The notes under the pieces are model-generated. The model was not told the DNA's origin and searched no databases. It saw only the letters and a program-made list of their open reading frames with translations. DNA of 64,000 nucleotides from Kuschelorhynchus macadamiae (lineage: Eukaryota > Arthropoda > Insecta > Coleoptera > Curculionidae). A program made the position numbers and the translations under genes. Below, in pieces: positions 53,494 through 64,000 of the stretch (position 1 is its first letter; every line of letters starts with the position of its first letter). The stretch is from contig JAUTXW010004695.1 in the NCBI GenBank assembly GCA_030620095.1, positions 248,001-312,000 of the forward strand, read 5' to 3'.

Positions 53494-56400
53494 TACAGGG
53501 TCCTGCAGCTGACCTCCCGTCTTTTATTATACCTTAACCATTTATTTTAGAAAAAATATTTAAAAGCCACTATATGCTGTTGATTAGAGAGCACATTTTA
53601 AAAATATTCTTGATTATACAGGGTGTTACAAAAAATAGTGGCGCATAAGAGTATATTTTTTAATGGAACACCCTATATTTTTTTACATTTTTGAAACACT
53701 CTTTACCTAGTCTACAGACTCCTAGAATAGTATCTCTCTTGTTTTAATAGTTTCGGAGAAAAAAGGTAAAATCGAAGAAAAAAAAAATTATAGTCTACAT
53801 TTAAAATATTTATAAAAATTAGATAAAACATCTTAAAAGCTAAGGTAACCTAGTAGCTTACTGCAAAAGGTTTATAGTTATTCTGCTATGAGTATTATAA
53901 GTCTTACTTATACAGGGTGACCCAAATTCCATGTCAAACGTTGCAAAATAAAAAATAATTTTTCTCCATTTTTTCAAATGGAACACCCTATATATTTTTT
54001 TTCTGTCCGGTACAGAATTAACAGATCAACATTTTTAATTATTACACTTATCTCAAAATTCCTGAAGGTTTTTGAAATATTCTTAAAAAAATAATGTTGT
54101 ACTTTGTTTTTCAGTACGATAATTGAATAAACTCAATAGTAATGTGGAAAAATGGAACACCCTATATATATTTTTTTTCTGTCCGATACAGAATTAACAG
54201 ATCAACATTTTTTATTATTACACTTATCTCAAAATTCCTGAAGGTTTTTGAAATATTCTTAAAAAACTAATGTTGTACTTTGTTTTTCAGTACGGTAATT
54301 GAATAACCTCACTAGTAATGTTCATAAGTAAGCACCTTCGCGATTTTGAATAATAGATAGGTCAGCGTAGTTATAGCTATGGGAAAAAACCTAAAATCCC
54401 AACATTTTTTGTAATTACGTTTACCGCATAAAATTTGAATTACTGCCAAGAGTTAAGCCGTAAAGACGTTTTACATGCTGAAGGTTTTCCTACAAGTTGC
54501 AAGAGACTTGCACAAAGGCATACGCTGACACTTGCAATTGAAATACAACTGCCGCTTTACAGTCTGCAAGACAAATTGCGCGCAATATCTTGCAGGTGCA
54601 ACCCCTTGCTGCAAGAAACTTGCAGCATGTAAAACGGCCTTAACCTTTATTTAATATTATTGACAAGTGTTGCCCAAATTATTAACTAGAATTTAAGTAG
54701 GCCATGAAAAACAAATTGTCTAGAAACTGTCAAACAACTAAAACATATCGGCAATTTACTTATTCGTTTTTTAAGTTTTACAAATTGAAATAATTATCGG
54801 ATTTTTCATATAGTGGTCTTTACCTTCTACGTAGTTCATTTTTCGTTTGTTTGCGTCACTGTTTAGAAGTTTTATTTGAACGTTCTATCGTCATGGAGTA
54901 CACCCGCGAAGAACTGGTTGATATGGTTTTTGTGTTAGGAGAATCGCATAGAAATGCCTTTTTGGCCAGTAGGATTTATGCGCAAAATTATCCAGAACGA
55001 AAGCACCCAGACAGAAGGAGCATGACGAACTTATTAGAGAGATTTATGGCAACGGGAAATGTAAATTATATAAGACCAGTTAGAAATAGGCCCGTTCGAA
55101 CGGAAGAAAATGAATTAGCTGTGCTATTAGCTGTCACGGAAAATCCTTCTGTTAGCCAAAAAGCAGTCGGGGATGCCGTAGGAGTAAGCGAAAGAACTGT
55201 TCAGCGAATTTTAAAGAGCCATAAATTTCATGCATATCATATTCAGTTGCATCAAGAACTCCTTCCAGCAGATTTTGAGAAACGTGTTGACTTTTGTAAT
55301 TGGGCACAAGCTAAAATTAGGTTAAGCTTTGATTTTTTTGATAAAGTTTTATTCTCTGATGAGGCCACATTTCATAAGAATGGATTTGTAAATCGTCATA
55401 ACTACCATTACTACGCCGACCATAATCCAAGAATTTTTAGGCAGCTTGATCTACAACACAGATGGTCAGTTAATGTGTGGGGGGGAATTATTGGTGAACA
55501 TGTTATTGGTCCCCATTTTTTTAATGGACATTTAACTGGAGCCATGTATCTCGACTTCCTAGAAAATCACTTGCCAAATTTGTGCGAAAATTTGCCGGTT
55601 AATCTGAGAAATACAATGTGGTTGCAACAAGGTGGTGCTCCAGCACATTTTTCGTTGCTAGTTAGGGATCATTTAAATAATAATTTTCCAGATCGATGGA
55701 TTGGAAGACAGGGAGCAAGTGCGTGGCCGCCCCGGTCGCCTGATCTAACGAAATTAGATTTTTTCTATGGGGCTACGTTAAGGAAATTGTTTACAACAAA
55801 CCTCCAACAACTCTCGAAAATATGCAGCAACGGATTAGAACCGCATTTCAAAGTATTACGCCCGAAGTATTAAGAATAGTAGGAAGATCTTTTCATACCC
55901 GTCTTCGTTTATGCCTCGAAGAGAATGGAAGACATATCGAACATATGTTCTAAGTAAAAATTAATTTTAGCAATAATTAGATATTTGTTAATAATGTTAA
56001 ATAAAGCTGTTACACCTTAAGTCGAGCCTTAACTCTTGGCAGTAATTTAAATTTTATGCAGCAAACGTAATTAGAAAAAATGTTAGGATTTTAGGTTTTT
56101 CCCCATAGCTAGAACTACGCTGACCTATCTAATATTTAAAATCGCGAAGGTATGAACACTACTAGTGAGGTTATTCAATTATCGTACTGAAAAACAAAGT
56201 ACAACATTAGTTTTTTAAGAATATTTCAAAAACCTTCAGGAATTTTGAGATAAGTAATAATAATAAATGTTGATCTGTTAATTCTGTATCGGACAGAAAA
56301 AAAATATATATAGGGTGTTCTATTTTTCCACATTACTAGTGAGTTTATTCAATTATAGTACTGAAAAACAAAGTACAACATTAGTTTTTTAAGAATATTT

Positions 56401-56982
56401 CAAAAACCTTCAGGAATTTTGAGATAAGTGTAATAATAAAAAATGTTGATCTGTTAATTCTGTACCTGACAGAAAAAAAAATATAGGGTGTTCCATTTGA
56501 AAAAATGGAGAAAAATAATTTTTTATTTTGCAACGTTTGACATGGAATTTGGGTCACCCTGTATAAGTAAGACTTATAATACTCGTAGCAGAATAACTAT
56601 AAACCTTTTGCAGTAAGCTACTAGGTTACCTTAGCTTTTAAGATGTTTTATCTAATTTTTATAAATATTTTAAATGTAGACTATAATTTTTTTTTCTTCG
56701 ATTTTACCTTTTTTCTCCGAAACTATTAAAAAAAGAGAGATAATATTCTAGGAGTCTGTAGACTAGGCAAAGAGTGTTCCAAAAATGTAAAAAAATATAG
56801 GGTGTTCCATTTAAAAAAATTCAACTTTTATGCGCCACTATTTTTTGTAACACCCTGTATAATCAAGAATATTTTTAAAATGTGCTCTCTAATCAACAGC
56901 ATATAGTGGCTTTTAAATATTTTTTCTAAAATAAATGGTTTAGGTATAATAAAAGACGGGAGGTGAGCTGCAGGACCCTGTA
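53494..56982 (+). mobile_element. Mariner-like element with ~960 bp nested inverted repeats
   Basis: The outer ends are tacagggtcctgcag at 53494 and its complement ending at 56982, flanked by TA on both sides. The inverted arms extend to about 54457 and 56028. Each arm contains further terminus-like words in the same order: tacagggtgtta near 53617, tacagggtgaccc near 53911, and two copies of a ~177-base segment starting ggaacacccta (about 53977 and 54154). The right arm mirrors all of these. The element lies in an inverted ribozyme unit and encloses one transposase gene. Confidence 0.85.
54893..55953 (+). pseudogene. Mariner-like transposase with one frameshift and a lost catalytic Asp
   Basis: The start chosen is 54893 (MEYTREELVDMVFVLGESHR), which gives the family N-terminus; the in-frame Met at 54851 is less likely. 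The frame contains two helix-turn-helix units, the second around SERTVQRILK, then FSDEATFHKNG (first Asp). LQQGGAPAH replaces the usual QDGAPAH, so the second catalytic Asp is Gly. PPRSPDLTKLDFF contains the third Asp. One base is missing from a T run near 55768, after which the correct frame continues WGYVKEIVYN and RLRLCLEENGRHIEHMF to the stop at 55951-55953. Otherwise well preserved, about 353 residues. Confidence 0.85.
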
Positions 56983-56999
56983 TATAGATAATGTCTAGT

Positions 57000-57150
57000 T
57001 AGGTTTCACTAGTAATCCCCAAATATTACACCACTTTAACATAACAAGAGGATCGTTAACCAGTTTGAAACTTAATATCTGGGAAGTATTTGCGGACCAA
57101 TGGAGTAGGTAAAGACTGATAATATGGGTTTCAATTTAATATTGCGAAAC
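57000..57150 (-). repeat. Continuation of the ribozyme unit beyond the mariner
   Basis: The reverse complement matches parts of the tandem unit (gggtttca, tattatcagtctttacctactcc, ttaacgatcctcttgtta, tggtgtaatatttggg). Its ribozyme part is reduced to a gcgaaaca word near 57145. Confidence 0.6.
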
Positions 57151-58388
57151 AAAACTGTGGCCTAGTAAAATTTTTAAAAAATCAACGTAATAAAATTTTG
57201 TTCAATTGATTTTGCAGAAAAATTAGATGTGAAAATGGGATAAACTGGTACGAATTCAACATGACGTAGCAAAATGGCGATATGTGTCAATTTAAAAGTA
57301 CTTATTGAATTTATTTTATTATGTCAAAAGTCAAGTGTGGCATAGGTAGACAGAAAATGGTATAAGAGGGAAGTTTGGGGTAAAGAAATTTACCGATTTT
57401 TTATAAGTTACTTTCTGGGAAGGTAAAATAGCAGAAAATATTGAAACATTTCTCTAGAAACCAAACCATGTATACTGCAGAAAAATCATTCTTTTCTTAT
57501 ATAGCCTGTAAAAAAAGAAGTAGTTATTCACAAATAATTTTGTACTAAATGTTAACAGGCGCATGCCGATACCTCTTTTGATTTTCAATTTGGCTTCAAA
57601 TTTACCTTACAAACTAGTGATCCATGTACTAGTTTGGATTATAAACATCGTTTTTATTAATAATTTCACCATCACGGAATATAATGTGTTTATATGACCC
57701 CAAAAATATTCTTTTTGTGAAAATGGTTCGCTAAAATTACTTTTTTTCTTTTGATTTCTGTTTTTCTGACGCGTTGAAACTGAAACAAATGTCTTAAGGT
57801 TCGTCTGTTTGGAAACCTTTACTAACAAATTGTTGCAGCTAAATGTGAGTCTTGTCACTCTTTCCAGTAACTAAAGCATAATTAATTATATCATATTTTG
57901 TTTATACAATTCCAGGAATAAGGTTCTTAAGTTACTAAGTCATCTCGAATGAAAGTGCATACGTGACAATAGATTTGACCTAAATATCTCTGCAAAAGAA
58001 ATTAAGGAGCTATTTCAAATAAAGCGGATCCTTTATGTGCCATAAATCCTCCTGCTATCGATCTGCACCCCTAATACGATTAATTTGCTTGTGATCCCGT
58101 TTTCCAAGTGGGCAATTTCCTGGAATTTTATTGCCTTTGACATTATCCTGAAATTAATATTCCCTGTTTATTATTCTCGAGCATATTAACCATAAGAATT
58201 AACACTTTTTTTACACCCTAGACTCACAGCACATTAGTGATCGTTTTTATGTAAAGTGTAATTCATTACAACTCCTAAACAATATGAATGGTGTTTAGTA
58301 TTTATATCCCTCTTCATTTTAAGATAGTCCCAATCCACAAGCTGTATCGAAAAAAAAAAATATATATATATATATATATAGATATATA
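57151..58388. other. AT-rich stretch without recognisable gene; (TA)n at its right end
   Basis: No gene is supported. A short TA tract occupies about 58361-58390 and is followed by tacagtgtgtatcagcc, a mariner-like outer terminus without a visible mate on the other side. Confidence 0.45.
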
Positions 58389-58472
58389 TACAGTGTGTAT
58401 CAGCCAAATGGAATAAATTCGATAATAAATAAATGGGGGCGTGTTCGGAAAAACGCTTGAAAAAACTTTTTA

Positions 58473-60273
58473 TACAGGGTGTGTCCTGTAACAGTGGTCA
58501 ATGCCAACTTTCTTATTTCAAATGCAACACCCCGGATATTATTTAATTTTTGGATTCTTTAGGAGATTCTAAACATATTTTATGTTCAATGTCCTATACC
58601 TATCTTCAACTATTTCGGCAATATTAAGTGTTTTTAAATTTATTGCAAAAATTAAGATTAAAAAAATAAAATTATTTATTTCTTCATAATGTATAAACAA
58701 AAGTAAAAAGTTAATTTAGGAACTGTTGAATATGCTCGCCGCGAACATCTTGGCAAATTCCTAATCTTAAATAGAAATTTCTTCTAACGTTATTTAGCAT
58801 CTCAGGAGTGACCGATCTAATCGCAAGCGTTATTCGTCTTCTTAAGTCAGCTAAGTCGAGGGGTTTAGTTTTGTATACAACATTTTTAATATGTCCCCAT
58901 AAGAAAAAGTCTAATGGCGTCAGATCAGGGGATCGCGCTGGCCATTCTATCGATCCTCGTCTCCCTATCCACCGATTGGATGGAAATATTCCGTTGAGGT
59001 ACTGCCGGACATTAATTTGGTAATGGGGCGGTGCTCCATCTTGGTGAAACCATATCATATTCGCTGGAACTTGTGGGTTTGCTGGATCCGGATACAAATT
59101 TGTCAAAGTTGGCACGACATTATTTTGGAGCAGTGTTAAATAATTATCGCCATTCAAATTGCCGTCAATGAAAAAGGGGCCTATGATATGATCCCTAACA
59201 ATTCCTGCCCAAACATTAACCTTTTCAGGATATTGAGTATGTTCTTCGCTGATCCAGTGAGGATTTTCCCTAGACCAATAGCGGCAATTTTGACGATTTA
59301 CATGACCGTGAAGTGTAAAGGTGCACTCATCCGAAAACAAAACATGTTCTAATTGAATAACATTGTTATCTAACATAGCCATCATTTGTTCACAAAAATA
59401 ATTTCTCCTATCATAATCGTCTTCCATGAACTCCTGAGTTGGTATCACTTTATAGGGATGCATTTTATTTTCTTTTAATGTTCGAATAATCGACGAATGG
59501 CTAATATCGAACATTGCGGCGGCTTGTCGACTAGAAATATGTGGGTTTTCCTCAAACTCAAGCATAATATCCAATTTAGTATCATCATTTATTGAATTGG
59601 CAGCTGCTTTTTTTATCTGCCTCACATGTCCAAGCTCGCGAAACTGCTTTTCTATTTTACTAATTGTCCCTTGGGATATATGCGGCAAATTTGGAAATTT
59701 TTCATGAAATAAGCGAGCAACTTCCACTTGTGTTCGTGTGTTATCTCCATAAGCAATCATTTGTAGAATTGTTATTTTATGCATTTCTGTTAAATGAACC
59801 ATTTTTCTGATATTAGGTATTATGCAGTTAACGAAATTCAAAAGACTATGACACTGACACTGACAACTACTGTCTTGCAAAGAGAAAGGCCAGGCATTTT
59901 ACACAAAAGTAAACAAAACTGGCTCTTTTTGTTCTATATCAATAAAAAGGAACGCTTAAATGGTTTTTGCTTACATTCTTAATATGAAGACCTAAATGGT
60001 AAATAAGTATTGAGTGTGTTGTAGCGAATTTTTGTAATCAAATAAATAGTTCAGTAACCAGAGCCACTTTCATGAATAATAATAAATTCGAAATAAATAA
60101 AATAAAAATAAATTTGAAAACACTTAATATTGCCGAAATAGTTGAAGAAAGGTATAGGACATTGAACATAAAATATGTTTAGAATCTCCTAAAGAATCAA
60201 AAATTTTAATAATATGCGGGGTGTTGCATTTGAAATAAGATAGTTGTCATTGACAACTGTTACAGGACACACC

Positions 60274-60278
<5 letters not shown>
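58473..60278 (-). mobile_element. Mariner-like element, structurally complete
   Basis: tacagggtgtgtcctgtaac at 58473 is mirrored at the end at 60278, and the inverted repeats of ~170 bp reach inward to about 58643 and 60108. The right end joins a TA microsatellite, consistent with TA target use. The 1.8 kb element encodes an uninterrupted transposase, so it is the best candidate here for recent or possible activity. Confidence 0.9.
58711..59802 (-). CDS. Mariner-like transposase, intact
   Basis: 363 codons from the Met of MVHLTEMHKITILQMIAYGD; an in-frame Met 26 codons upstream (59880) is possible but its extension is Cys/Ser-rich and lies outside family homology. Two helix-turn-helix units fill the first ~120 residues (RTQVEVARLFHEKFPN; SSRQAAAMFDISHSSIIRTL). 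The catalytic triad is complete: D158 (FSDECTF), D255 (HQDGAPPH), D298 (PDLTPLDFFLWG), with 42 residues between the last two. The C-terminus has the family ending RGEHIQQFLN. No stop, frameshift or missing segment is visible. Confidence 0.9.
   Translation of the reverse strand: MVHLTEMHKITILQMIAYGDNTRTQVEVARLFHEKFPNLPHISQGTISKIEKQFRELGHVRQIKKAAANSINDDTKLDIMLEFEENPHISSRQAAAMFDISHSSIIRTLKENKMHPYKVIPTQEFMEDDYDRRNYFCEQMMAMLDNNVIQLEHVLFSDECTFTLHGHVNRQNCRYWSRENPHWISEEHTQYPEKVNVWAGIVRDHIIGPFFIDGNLNGDNYLTLLQNNVVPTLTNLYPDPANPQVPANMIWFHQDGAPPHYQINVRQYLNGIFPSNRWIGRRGSIEWPARSPDLTPLDFFLWGHIKNVVYKTKPLDLADLRRRITLAIRSVTPEMLNNVRRNFYLRLGICQDVRGEHIQQFLN

Positions 60279-60343
<65 letters not shown>
60279..60343. 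repeat. (TA)n microsatellite at the mariner end
   Basis: About 65 bases of TA. A second AT tract lies at 60501-60556. Confidence 0.9.
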
Positions 60344-60345
<2 letters not shown>

Positions 60346-60497
60346 TTGTAGATAGTTAGTCGTGAATGACTAATTAGAAAAAAGCATTTTAAACAAAAAA
60401 AAGAAGAAAATAGTAAAAAAACAATTTTGTCTTCTTGGTTCTGGAATAAAAGAGGAGCCTACTGTACGAAACTTTTTATTATATGATCTAGTTTTTG

Positions 60498-60559
<62 letters not shown>

Positions 60560-60611
60560 TTTTGTTCCGCCATACTGGATGTATAGCAAAATGTAGTCAT
60601 TTGATGTTTTT

Positions 60612-60712
60612 TTTCATCTAGGGACCATAAAACGTAATCTGTAAAATGCTAGGAGGGTGATTTTTTCACGATTATAATACTTCCCTTTTACAAGGGTAGT
60701 AATAAATTTGAC
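60612..60712 (-). repeat. Inverted relative of the repeat at 48748
   Basis: Reverse complement shares gtaaaagggaagt, gtgaaaaaatcac and gg(t)ccctagatga with 48748-48850. The following 60713-61077 has an (AC)n-rich piece near 60899-60920 but no gene. Confidence 0.6.
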
Positions 60713-61077
60713 TTGCGTTTTTTTTTAAGTATGAAATAAAAATAAAATTCAGCAGGTTTTTTACACTTTATACCATTTAGAAATATCGAAGATCTACGTC
60801 CCTGACATACAAAATCCAATCACCAAAAACATTTTTGATGCAAACTTGAAACAAATCGGTTTAACCATTCTCAAATTATCGTGCGCGCAGGTTTTACACA
60901 CACACATACACGCGCACACATCTGTACTGTCAAAGAAGCCCAACTTATATTTTTTAAAAATGTCGCGATTACAATATTTCCCCCGTATATATAACCCATA
61001 TTATATAACAATAATACAATATATGGGCTTTTATACAGAGAAGTAAAAATAATAATATAACTGACTTCTGGTACAAA

Positions 61078-63157
61078 CAGTTTACCTCCACACATGAAGC
61101 TCTCACTCGCCGAATTAATGAAATTATATTAAAACCTAGCACACTCCCCAGTTTTCTCACTCAAGGAATAACATACCTTAAATACAAAAATTCAGACAAT
61201 AAGGACCCGTCAAATTACCGACCAATTACGTGCCTTCCAACCCTATATAAGATCATCACAGCCACAATTACCAGGAGAATAGAACAACATCTAGCACACA
61301 AAAACATTCTAACGGAAGAACAGAAAGGGTGCCGGAAAAACAGCCGAGGATGCAAGGAGTAGCTCATTATAGACAGCATCATCATGGAACAAACCAGGAA
61401 AAATTATAGAAACCTTCATACTGGTTACATAGATTATTAAAAAGCCTTTGATTCGATACCCCACAGTTGGCTAACCAGAGTACTAGAATTACATAAAGTC
61501 AATAAAAACATCAGGCAATTTACTACGCAAATCACGAGTACGTGGAAAACTAAAATCAACTTGAGAACACAAAAAGAGCATATCGAAACAGAAGAGATCT
61601 ACATCAAATGAGGTATGTTTCAGGGAGATTCACTCAGCGCTTTGTGGTTCTGCCTTTGTCTCAATCCACTCTCAAACACAGTGAATAACACAAACTTCGG
61701 ATTCCAAATTACCACCATTAAACACCAAAAAAATAACCTACACAAAATAAACCATCTCTTGTACATGGATGACATAAAATTATATGCAAGCACAAAGAAT
61801 TTGGTATAAGTAAATGCAAGCTACTTCATATCAACAAGGGACAGTGGAAAGAGCACCCTATGGGGAAAACAACCAACAAATGAAAATAACATGCTCAAAG
61901 AAGAAACGTCCAGATACCTAGGCTTCCATCAAAGCACCAAAATTAACCACACTCATATCAAATCAGAGCTCAAGACGGAATTTAAAACCAGTCTCACAAA
62001 GCTACTAAAAACAAAACTGAATTACAAAAATCTAACGAAAGCTATTAACACCTTCGCCATCCCTATTCTTACGTATTCGTTTGGTATCATTAAATGGTCA
62101 CACACAGACATAGAAAAAATTCACATTCTCATAAGCTCTGAATTCACTAAACACAGGAAGTTGCATCCCAACGCATGCAAGGAAAGACTCATTATTATAG
62201 AATTAGAATATAGGAAATATAGGAATTATAGATATACAATCGCTAAATAAAAAACAAATTTACGAATTCAGAAAATTCTTGCACAACAAACAAACTAACC
62301 TCCACAAGGCAATAGTGAAGACACACAAGAATTATACACCGCTCGACCTGTCTCAAACGGGCCACGCAGCAGACGCACACAGTCACATCCAATCACGACT
62401 AGAAAAAATGAACACCTGGTCTGAAAAAACACTTCACGGAAGACACAGATATCACATAAAGCAAGACCATATACATAAAAATCTTTTATATACGTGGTTA
62501 CAAGAAGGACAGCTGTTCCCTGAAACAGAAGGCTTCCTGTTTGCCATCCAGGACAAAGTCATAGCAACCAGAAATTACCGAAAGCACATCATCAAGGACA
62601 CAACCATTGAAGACGAGAGGTGTAGGAGATGTCGAGTGGATGTAGAATAATGGCCGGAACTAAATACACCGCGAGACACAACTCAGCAGCGAAGGTCCTT
62701 CATCAACATACAAACTAACAGAGAACACAGACCCTTACTACCATTATACACCAACATCTATACTTGAAAACGAAGACTACAAGCTCTACTAGGACATTGA
62801 CATATCCACACAGATAAAACAATCCCCGCAAATAGACCCGATATCACTTTTCAATCCAAAAGAGAGAAAATCACTTATTTAATTGACATGGCTGTCCCCA
62901 ACGACGAGAACATCCAAGCGAAATACAGTGAGAAGATCGCCAAATACACCGACTTGGAAATGGAAGAAAAAAGGCTGTGGAAACAGGAAAGAGTCATCAT
63001 TGTTCCTCTCGTCATATCAGTAACAGGTCTCACCCCAACAACGTTTACACCGCATTTGGCTCAATTAGGACTTAATACAGACATTCACAGGAACATCCAG
63101 AAATCGGTCATTTTGAAAACATGTAGCATAGTTAGATCATTTCTTAATACACAATAA
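61078..63157 (+). pseudogene. R4/Dong-type LINE with restriction-like endonuclease, decayed
   Basis: The RT frame begins near 61082 and holds NYRPITCLPTLYKIITATI, EQKGCRKNSRGCKE-stop, DY-stop-KAFDSIPHSWL, a stop before GMFQGDSLSALWFCLCLNPL, and HLLYMDDIKLYAST (YMDD active site intact). Frame breaks follow; the thumb lies at 61891-62250, and 62279-62650 ends with the ERCRRC zinc motif. The C-terminal region (62840-63157) shows NRPDI, then LIDMAVPNDENIQAKYSEK, KYTDLEMEEKRLWK and VVPLVISVTG, the PD-D-K layout of the restriction-like endonuclease of R2/R4-type LINEs. 5' truncated; at least three nonsense codons in the RT. Confidence 0.85.
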
Positions 63158-63229
63158 TTTTTTTTTCCATTTCCTTTCTTTATTTTTATTTTTTGTACTG
63201 ACTTGGTATAATCCCGTCAGTATAAAAGA

Positions 63230-64000
63230 TAACCACAGGAATACTGTGAGGCAACAAGTCATAAAAATAATAATAATAACACCAACATCATTTTTTTTTA
63301 AATTTAAGATGCTAAAGTTGTGGAAGTCGCTCGGAAGATTGTTGTAAGAAGAACTAAAACTAAAAGTGAATGATATTCTGAATGCCGATGTCGAGTGCTT
63401 AAGAATAACCATTAAGCTTCTGTTGCGGGTATTCAAGTTGTTAACATTTCCAAACTGTTTAAGCTTTCTGAAAATATAAATTGGATGTTCGTCAATAGGA
63501 ACGCGATGTCTTAATATTAAAAGATGCAATTGTCGAAGTTTGTTTAATTTAAGACCACCAGAAGCTAGTATTTTATTATGTAAACGTTCGTGTTTTCTTA
63601 TTTCAAAAACAAGTCGGTAACAGCAGTTTTGGATATTTTGAAGTCGGTTTTTGTCAAAGATTGTTAAGCAAGAGCCATAAACAGAGTCACAATAAGAAAG
63701 CTTGAAAATTATTAAAGACTCGCAAAGTTGAAATTTGATACTAGGGTTTAAAATTTCGCGATTACTGTAAAGCTGTTTCAGTGTATTATGATGATTTACA
63801 AAGTTGGCTTTCGTGTTTTGAAAATTGTGAGTTACTGTCAAACCAGACACTAAGATTCTTGCAGTTACAAAAGCAATCTTCTCTTCAGTTATATGGAAAT
63901 TAAGTTCATTCGCGGCAGCTGTTCCTTCTTAGGTCCAAATAATATAAAGGACGACTTAGAGACATTTTCAATAAAGTTATGGGCAAAAGATATATCAATA
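63230..64000 (-). pseudogene. LINE fragment running off the window: RT thumb and C-terminus
   Basis: The minus strand from the window edge gives SKSSFILFGPKKEQLP, a frameshift near 63895, then NELNFHITEEKIAF and the frame ending at 63137: LCESLIIFKLSYCDSVYGSC, KNRLQNIQNCCYRLVFEIRK, LRQLHLLILRHRV, SYNNLPSDFHNFSILNLKK. These are thumb and tail motifs of a Jockey/Daphne-type LINE. The 3' end lies near 63230-63300 with a ttattattatt-like stretch. The palm domain would lie beyond the window. Confidence 0.7.

Overview
The window reads as AT-rich intergenic or heterochromatic DNA from an insect. A beetle is my guess, but nothing here fixes the order. I find no host protein-coding gene, no rRNA and no functional tRNA. 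Almost everything recognisable is a transposable element, often nested: Tc1/mariner-superfamily elements of a WPxRSPDLTPLD type (second and third catalytic Asp 40-42 residues apart), one Tc1 (DD34E), one piggyBac, one hAT (ZMYM1-like), Penelope-like elements (PLEs, reverse transcriptase plus GIY-YIG nuclease), and LINEs of LOA-like, CR1/Jockey-like and R4/Dong types.

Layout: 1-2.4 kb, mariner-like element with an intact spliced transposase. 3.6-6.5 kb, mariner relic split by a LOA-like LINE. 6.7-18.2 kb, a region bracketed by inverted ~0.65 kb blocks; it holds a Tc1 relic and two PLE copies punctuated by (AT)n tracts, one PLE carrying an 1.8 kb insertion and the other a mariner with ~625 bp inverted repeats. 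19.2-21.6 kb, mariner with ~480 bp inverted repeats and an intron. 22.5-24.7 kb, piggyBac. 25.5-26.9 kb, LINE piece and tandem duplication. 27.2-30 kb, PLE piece and hAT. 30.2-36.6 kb, ribozyme-bearing PLE remnants and two CR1/Jockey-like LINE pieces. 36.6-40 kb, unassigned. 40-43.7 kb, LINE and mariner relics and a second LOA-like LINE. 43.8-48.9 kb, ribozymes and a DDE transposase relic. 49-53.5 kb, tandem ribozyme units interrupted by a long-ORF LINE. 53.5-57 kb, mariner with ~960 bp nested inverted repeats. 58.5-60.3 kb, mariner with an intact transposase. 61-63.2 kb, R4-type LINE with a restriction-like endonuclease. 63.2 kb to the edge, another LINE.

The main find is a set of at least 13 type I hammerhead ribozyme motifs (CUGANGA, stem II, GAAA, minimal stem III, GUC or similar) in at least four sequence families. 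Several sit in the terminal regions of PLEs, where hammerheads are known to occur. One family forms direct tandem units of about 200-221 bp like the metazoan retrozymes, and one pair is arranged head to head in a near-perfect palindrome. The best preserved are at 46348-46406 (+) and 43831-43887 (-). Fold and family statements are hand-made from the sequence; no covariance search or database comparison was run.
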